Source: SZUA-430 sp044375275
GTDB taxonomy: Bacteria; Pseudomonadota; Alphaproteobacteria; Micropepsales; Micropepsaceae
Direction: 5' to 3'
Assembly: GCA_044375275.1 (NCBI GenBank)
Contig: JBILMZ010000047.1
Coordinates: 1 to 18,461 of the forward strand
Length of the DNA stretch: 18,461 nt
The notes under the pieces are model-generated. The model was not told where the DNA came from and made no database searches. It worked only from the letters and a program-made list of their open reading frames with translations. The position numbers were made by a program, and so were the translations under genes. Numbering within the stretch: position 1 is the first letter of the stretch; each line of letters begins with the position of its first letter. Shown here in pieces: positions 13,528 to 18,461 of this stretch.

Positions 13528-15651
13528 TCAGTTTTCGGCCTTGAGGCGGATCTGGGCCGTGTCGCTGCGCCCATCTGCATCCACGACGGTGATCTGAGCG
13601 AAGCCTTCGGCGTCAGGTGTCCACCAGGGGTTGGTGCTGTCCTCAACCGGCGTTCCGTTGATGACCCACTGCAAGGGGGCGCGTCCGCCCTGCGCCTTCA
13701 GCGGCAGGGGATCGGGCTTCTCCTTGCCGGAGATCGCGACCGTCGCGCCATTGGGCGGGAAAGAAATGCGCGGCGGCTGAACGCGCTTGAGGCCCGCCGC
13801 CAGGCGAGAATTCGACCTGAAGCGCTGAAGGCCGGCTGGCAACTGCTCGGCGTTCTGTACCCAGTAGGCGTCCGTGGGCGGCATGGCGGGCGCTCTACCT
13901 TCGGGCGGCAGAAGGTCAAACATCTTCAGCAGCAGGGGGGCGGCTTCATTGCGTCCGATGTGACCGGGCCTCGTCGATCCATCTGCACGGCCCACCCAGA
14001 CACCGACGGTGTACTTCTTCGAAAACCCGAGCGACCAGGCATCGCGGTAGCCGTAGGAGGTTCCGGTCTTGAAAGCGACGCTTCGCGCGCGCTCTATCCC
14101 CTGCCCCATGGACCAGCCGTCGGGGAGATTGGCTTCCTTGAGCACCTCACCCAGATACCAGGCAGGCGCGGCGCCGAAGAGCCTCTCGGTCGGAGGTTCT
14201 CCGGTTCGCGGTACGACGTTCAGGGGTGAAACCACACCACCGTTCGGTATGCCGGCGTACAGCATTGTCAGGTCCCGTAGCGAGATGCCCACGCCGCCAA
14301 GTGCGATCGGCAGCGACGGGAGCGCGCCGCGCGTCGGGAAATGCAGCGTGGCGCCGGCACTGCGCAAGGCGGCAGCAAAGCGAAGCGGCCCGACGCGATC
14401 CAGAAGCGCCACAGCCGGCACGTTCAGCGACATCTGCAATGCCGTCGCAATCGAGACGGTTCCCTGGAACCCGCGATCAAAGTTGCGCGGCTCGTAGTCT
14501 CCGAATGCCGTGGGCTTGTCATCGATCAGCGTCTGCGGGTGGACGACGAACTCGTCGAATGCCATGCCGTAGATGAATGGCTTCAGAGTCGAGCCTGGCG
14601 AACGGGTCGCCATGGTCAGGTCAATCTGGCCAGCCTGTGCCCAGAAGTTTGCGCCACCCAGATAGGCCACGACATTGCGTGTCGCGTTGTCGACGATGAT
14701 GGCTGCCACGTTGGCGTCATCATCGAAATAGGCTCGCTCACGCCGCGCGAGATCTTCCACTTTCACCTGAAGATCGGCCAGGATCGTTGTCGTGATAACC
14801 GGATCCCGGCCTGCGTTGGACGCGAAGAGCTGCTGAGCCAGATGTGGTGCATGGAACGGGAACCTCAGGCGACGCGAGGGTACCGGTTCCTCCATCGCGT
14901 CCCTGGCCTCCTGTGCGGTGATCACGCCGCGTTCGGCCAGCGTGAGAATTACGCGGTCCCGGGCCTTGCGCGCAATTTCGGGGAAGCGGTCCGGACGGCG
15001 GCGTTCCGGAGATTGCGGAAGGCAGACCAGCAGGGCGGCTTCTCCGATGGTCAGGCGCGCCGGCTCCTTCCCGAACCAGGCAAAGCTCGCGGCACGAATG
15101 CCCTCGAGATTTCCTCCATAGGGAGCCAGCGTCAGGTAGTGCTCGAGGATTTCTTCCTTGCTGTAGTGCCAGTCGAGCTGAAGCGCACGCGCAACCTGCA
15201 TGGTCTTGGCAAACAGGGTGCGCTCTCGCGGCTCCATCAGCCGTGCCACCTGCATGGTGATGGTGGATGCGCCCGAGACGACGCGGGCATGGGCCGCCAG
15301 CTGGTAGAGCGAGCGGAGCATCGCAAACGGATCGACGCCGGCATGTTCCCGGAAACGCTGATCCTCCCACGCCAGCAGCATCGTGACGTAGCGACTGTCC
15401 ACTTCCGAAGGCTTGACCGGAAGGCGCCAGCGGCCGTCAGACGACGTGAATGCGCGCAGCAGAGTTCCCTTCGCGGAGGTCACGATCACGGAGCGATCGT
15501 TGATCCGGGATTTTTCGACCGGAAACACGCGATCAAGGACCGCGAGAGAGAACAGGAACCCTATCAGAGCAAAGGCCAGAATGACCGAAGCCGGGCGACT
15601 GGCCAGCCTGGAGAAGTGACCCTGCGCCATCCACTGGCGCAGGGCATTCAT
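13528..15651 (-). CDS. pbpC: penicillin-binding protein 1C (bifunctional peptidoglycan synthase)
   Basis: This is a class A penicillin-binding protein anchored by one N-terminal membrane segment (about 22-41) and acting in the periplasm. The glycosyltransferase (GT51) domain has AWEDQRFREHAGVD with catalytic Glu96, GASTITMQVARL (127-138) and KEEILEHYL. The transpeptidase domain has SPGSTLKP (serine 354, lysine 357), MSLN (407-410) and KTGTS (528-532), so both active sites look intact. A C-terminal BiPBP_C domain follows (about 620-707), as in E. coli PBP1C. I start at ATG 15651 (707 residues); TTG 15681, with GGGG 10 bp upstream, would overlap the preceding gene by 14 bp. The upstream neighbour is the alpha-2-macroglobulin gene, the classic partner of pbpC. 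Confidence 0.95.
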   Translation of the reverse strand: MNALRQWMAQGHFSRLASRPASVILAFALIGFLFSLAVLDRVFPVEKSRINDRSVIVTSAKGTLLRAFTSSDGRWRLPVKPSEVDSRYVTMLLAWEDQRFREHAGVDPFAMLRSLYQLAAHARVVSGASTITMQVARLMEPRERTLFAKTMQVARALQLDWHYSKEEILEHYLTLAPYGGNLEGIRAASFAWFGKEPARLTIGEAALLVCLPQSPERRRPDRFPEIARKARDRVILTLAERGVITAQEARDAMEEPVPSRRLRFPFHAPHLAQQLFASNAGRDPVITTTILADLQVKVEDLARRERAYFDDDANVAAIIVDNATRNVVAYLGGANFWAQAGQIDLTMATRSPGSTLKPFIYGMAFDEFVVHPQTLIDDKPTAFGDYEPRNFDRGFQGTVSIATALQMSLNVPAVALLDRVGPLRFAAALRSAGATLHFPTRGALPSLPIALGGVGISLRDLTMLYAGIPNGGVVSPLNVVPRTGEPPTERLFGAAPAWYLGEVLKEANLPDGWSMGQGIERARSVAFKTGTSYGYRDAWSLGFSKKYTVGVWVGRADGSTRPGHIGRNEAAPLLLKMFDLLPPEGRAPAMPPTDAYWVQNAEQLPAGLQRFRSNSRLAAGLKRVQPPRISFPPNGATVAISGKEKPDPLPLKAQGGRAPLQWVINGTPVEDSTNPWWTPDAEGFAQITVVDADGRSDTAQIRLKAEN

Positions 15652-15667
15652 CAGTCCCGTCGTGACG

Positions 15668-18461
15668 TTACTGTGCGGCAATCGTCATCTGCCCCATGCC
15701 CGTGCGGGCACGCACGTCGGGCGCATACATGTCTTCAACCACAGCGGCGGGAACCACATAGGACCCTGGTACCGTGGCACGGACGATGTAGGCGAAGTGG
15801 AACGTCGGACGACGCTGCTTGGCGATTTCCTTCGGGTCGGTCGGCTGGTAGCTTGAACCGATGTCAAAGGTCGCCACGAAGCGATCGTCCCGTGCTTCGG
15901 CGACGTTCGAGACGGCCAGCACTGGCAGGAACGGATAGATCGTCGATCCATCTTCCTTGCGCTGCACGACACCTTCGATCTCGAAGCCGGATGGCAGGAG
16001 ATCAAGCAGTGCCATCAGTCGCGCGCGGTTGTCCGTCATTTCGCCAAACACATGGACGATGAAGCGGTCGTTCTGCTTCACGGCATTGAGCTGTGCCAGT
16101 TGACCCGACATGGTCAGGATCGCCTTGTTCAGCGTCAGGCCATTGCCTTCCGGCGGCAGCGGGCTTGCCGGGATGCCTTCTGCGGAAACGATCCGCCACG
16201 CATCCTTCTGGCCGTTGTTGCGGACCGTGATGCCGCCATTGACCTCTGCCAGATTCGGGCTGAAGCGCAGCACCTTGCCGGCCTGCTTCACCCCAGTGCC
16301 CGTGACGGCGACGTTGACGGGAGGCGTCGACGCTTCCACTTCATGAGCCGCGAGAAGCATCCAGGCCTTTTCCTGGGTCGTGGTCCAGTTCAGGCGCGGA
16401 TCAAAACCCTGAACCCGCGACACGAGATTTGGCACGAAGCTCGCCTGCTGGGACCTGGCGGCAATCGCCGTCAGGCCTGACACGTCACGCAAAAGCGAAC
16501 CGTAGTTGCTGTCGACCACGTACTTGTCCTTCGTGGCTTCCAGCGCGATCTCGCGTGCCTTGGCGAACGCCGGTGCGGCGCGGGCGCGGTCACCGATCTC
16601 GTTCAGGGCTGCACCCAGCAGGCCGAGCGCGAACGCGTTGGTCATGCCGGCGATGCGATTGTCGGCGAAGTAGCGCAGCTCACCCGGATTGAGCGAACCC
16701 GCGCGTGCCAGGAGGTAGAACCCGTAAGCGCGGGCGAGGTCGCCGTTGCTGTCGGATCCTGCTGCCTTGCGCGCCCACTTGAGGGCGCGTTCAATCCCCT
16801 CCTCGGGGACGACGTAGTTGTGCGCCTTGGCCTGCATCAGGAAGTCGGTTGCGAACATACCGACATAGGCATCGGATTCGCCCGAGATCGAGCTCCACAT
16901 GCCGAAGCTGCCTTCATAGGTCTGCATGTCCAGAATGCGCCAGGCAGCGTCCTGTACACGGTCCTTGATGGACCGGTCCTGCTTCACGTTCGAGAGCAGT
17001 GCCAGGTCGTTGTAGTAGACCAGCGGGAACGCCCGGCTTGTCGTCTGCTCAAGGCAGCCGAAGGGATAGCGGTCCAGCCAGCGCAACAGTCCGGGCACGT
17101 CATCGAAACCGCGACCGCCGGTGACGGTTACAGCCACCTTGGCCGTTCCCGGCTTGAAGGACGCCAGCAAGTCATTGCCGAACCGGTTTTCCTTGCCGGG
17201 CTGGATGACAACCGTGTCTTCGCTTGAGACCGGCAATTGCGGATCGCGGACCTCGATGGGCCACGAGCGTTCAACCTTGAACCCGCCAGGGCCGGTCACA
17301 GTGAGCGCGACCTTGCCGATGCCGGACTCAGAGGCCTCGACCGGCACCATCAACAGCTTGCGTTCGCCCTTGCCCAGCGTGGTTGCTGCACGGGTCTGAC
17401 CGCCCGGGCTTGCTGCCGCGCCGTCAGCCTTCACGATGGCCGTGTACTGACCCGCTCCGCCTTCAACGTTGTGGAGATTGAGCGCGGCCATGATCTTGTC
17501 ACCGGGTGCCAGGAAGCGCGGCAACACGACTTCGGCCACGACCGGATCGCGCACCGTAAGCGGCTTTTCGGCATGCCCAACCTTCGTTCCCGAATAGGCC
17601 ACCGCCATCATGCGCAGTTCGCCGTTGAAGTCGGGCACGTCGAGCGTGACGCTGGCGACCCCGTTCGAGACCGACACAATGCCCGAGAACAGTGACACCG
17701 ACTTTTGCGGCACGACCGACAGTGACCGTCCGCCGATGGAGTCACCGCCGGAGCGCAGTTCACCCTGCACGGCGCGATCCGTCTGGATCAGGCGACCATA
17801 GTCGTCGCGCATATCGAGACCGAGGCGGCGCTTGCCGAAATAGTGCTTGTTCGGATCGGGCGATGCAAAATCGGTGAGCTGGAGGATGCCTTCGTCCACT
17901 GCGGCGAGTGTCACGAAGACAGGTTCGCCCCAGTTCTGCCCCTTCACTTCGACCGGGATCGTCACCTTCTGGTTCGGCTTGATCTTTTCCGGTGACTTGA
18001 TGGCAACGGAAAGCGTGCGCGGAGCCGGATCAACGGCAAGCCAGGCCACGCCGATTGAACGAACAGGGGCGCGGGTCTGTGCAGATGTCAGCGGACGATA
18101 ATGGGTGATCAGGGCGTAGGCACCTGCCCCCCAGTCGGACGATACAGGGATCGACACTGTCGTGCCCGACGCCGACACATCAATCAGCTTCGTCATGTGG
18201 ATCCTGTTGGACGCAATCACGACCAGGGCCTTGCCGTCCGAGGGTGGCGAGATCTTGATGCGCGCTGATTCACCGGAGGCGTATTTTTCCTTGTCGGCCA
18301 GAACGGCAACGCGATCCGGGCGGTCATTGTCCGCGCCATTGCCCCAGCCCGACCAGAACCGGTAGGCCGTCGTCGCGCCGCCCTGCGGGTCAGCTACGGT
18401 CAGGCGGTATGAACCCCAAGGCAGCGGCTTGGAGATCTTGAAGGGCGCCGAAGACGTGAGA
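15668..18461 (-). CDS. yfhM: bacterial alpha-2-macroglobulin, thioester type (YfhM-like; C-terminal part, cut by window edge)
   Basis: This is a large periplasmic protein resembling animal alpha-2-macroglobulins, which trap proteases by covalent linkage. The reading frame stays open to the right edge, so 930 C-terminal residues are visible and the N-terminus, with any lipobox, is missing; the internal GTG at 18220 is not the start. The thioester motif CLEQ (bases 17045-17056) lies in DRYPFGCLEQTTSRAFPLVY, so this is the reactive type and not the thioester-less YfhM paralogue. Upstream lie macroglobulin-like domains (GSYRLTVADPQGG; SVTLDVPDFNGELRMMAVAY); downstream lies the alpha-helical thioester domain, then DLLPSGFEIEGVVQ and HFAYIVRATVPGSYVVPAA. 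The gene ends in TAA at 15668, at the start of pbpC, as in many proteobacteria. Confidence 0.94.
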   Translation of the reverse strand, partial: LTSSAPFKISKPLPWGSYRLTVADPQGGATTAYRFWSGWGNGADNDRPDRVAVLADKEKYASGESARIKISPPSDGKALVVIASNRIHMTKLIDVSASGTTVSIPVSSDWGAGAYALITHYRPLTSAQTRAPVRSIGVAWLAVDPAPRTLSVAIKSPEKIKPNQKVTIPVEVKGQNWGEPVFVTLAAVDEGILQLTDFASPDPNKHYFGKRRLGLDMRDDYGRLIQTDRAVQGELRSGGDSIGGRSLSVVPQKSVSLFSGIVSVSNGVASVTLDVPDFNGELRMMAVAYSGTKVGHAEKPLTVRDPVVAEVVLPRFLAPGDKIMAALNLHNVEGGAGQYTAIVKADGAAASPGGQTRAATTLGKGERKLLMVPVEASESGIGKVALTVTGPGGFKVERSWPIEVRDPQLPVSSEDTVVIQPGKENRFGNDLLASFKPGTAKVAVTVTGGRGFDDVPGLLRWLDRYPFGCLEQTTSRAFPLVYYNDLALLSNVKQDRSIKDRVQDAAWRILDMQTYEGSFGMWSSISGESDAYVGMFATDFLMQAKAHNYVVPEEGIERALKWARKAAGSDSNGDLARAYGFYLLARAGSLNPGELRYFADNRIAGMTNAFALGLLGAALNEIGDRARAAPAFAKAREIALEATKDKYVVDSNYGSLLRDVSGLTAIAARSQQASFVPNLVSRVQGFDPRLNWTTTQEKAWMLLAAHEVEASTPPVNVAVTGTGVKQAGKVLRFSPNLAEVNGGITVRNNGQKDAWRIVSAEGIPASPLPPEGNGLTLNKAILTMSGQLAQLNAVKQNDRFIVHVFGEMTDNRARLMALLDLLPSGFEIEGVVQRKEDGSTIYPFLPVLAVSNVAEARDDRFVATFDIGSSYQPTDPKEIAKQRRPTFHFAYIVRATVPGSYVVPAAVVEDMYAPDVRARTGMGQMTIAAQ

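Noticed and set aside
14341..16062. 573-codon plus-strand open frame across pbpC and the macroglobulin gene
   Set aside because: It is antisense to two well-supported genes, its translation is rich in Arg/His/Gln and low in hydrophobic pattern, and it has no recognisable motif. Long antisense frames are expected in GC-rich DNA.

Overview
The window looks like a chromosomal housekeeping region of a GC-rich alphaproteobacterium, probably of the Hyphomicrobiales or a nearby order. The evidence is the short zinc-independent (YkgO-like) ribosomal protein L36, the DUF1244 / N-formylglutamate-amidohydrolase-like pair, a DUF1036 protein beside pyruvate kinase, and an alphaproteobacterial TPR protein. 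No tRNA, rRNA, insertion sequence, phage gene, CRISPR array or obvious foreign island is visible.

Layout from left to right. (1) A minus-strand pair: the DUF1244 gene, cut by the left edge, and the COG3931 amidohydrolase gene ahead of it. (2) Divergent to these, a plus-strand run of glycerate 2-kinase, a secreted DUF1036 protein and pyruvate kinase. (3) A convergent TPR protein, then a divergent Tat-exported flavin amine-oxidase-like protein starting 39 bp away. (4) A small zinc-ribbon protein whose 3' end overlaps the oxidase gene on the other strand. (5) The minus-strand glycolate oxidase operon glcD-glcE-glcF, with rpmJ (L36, too short for normal ORF calling) just upstream. (6) A plus-strand MltB-type lytic transglycosylase, convergent with an MFS exporter. 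(7) A minus-strand pair, the bacterial alpha-2-macroglobulin gene (cut by the right edge) overlapping or abutting pbpC.

Two themes link the genes. The carbon theme is two-carbon and three-carbon acid use: GlcDEF oxidises glycolate to glyoxylate, glycerate 2-kinase makes 2-phosphoglycerate, and pyruvate kinase takes phosphoenolpyruvate to pyruvate. The steps from glyoxylate to glycerate (gcl, hyi, glxR) are not in the window. The envelope theme is a lytic transglycosylase, a class A penicillin-binding protein 1C and a thioester-containing alpha-2-macroglobulin. The last two are a well-known pair thought to trap foreign proteases and repair the wall.

I found no convincing wholly new multi-gene system. 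The best unexplained signals are non-coding: a cluster of three TTTCCAC-type arms and two CCCTGCAT direct repeats between glcF and the small zinc-ribbon gene, which can form mutually exclusive hairpins; a strong hairpin ending exactly on the glcD start codon; and a perfect palindrome covering the -35 box of the rpmJ promoter. The best unexplained proteins are the Tat-exported flavin oxidase and the small zinc-ribbon protein.
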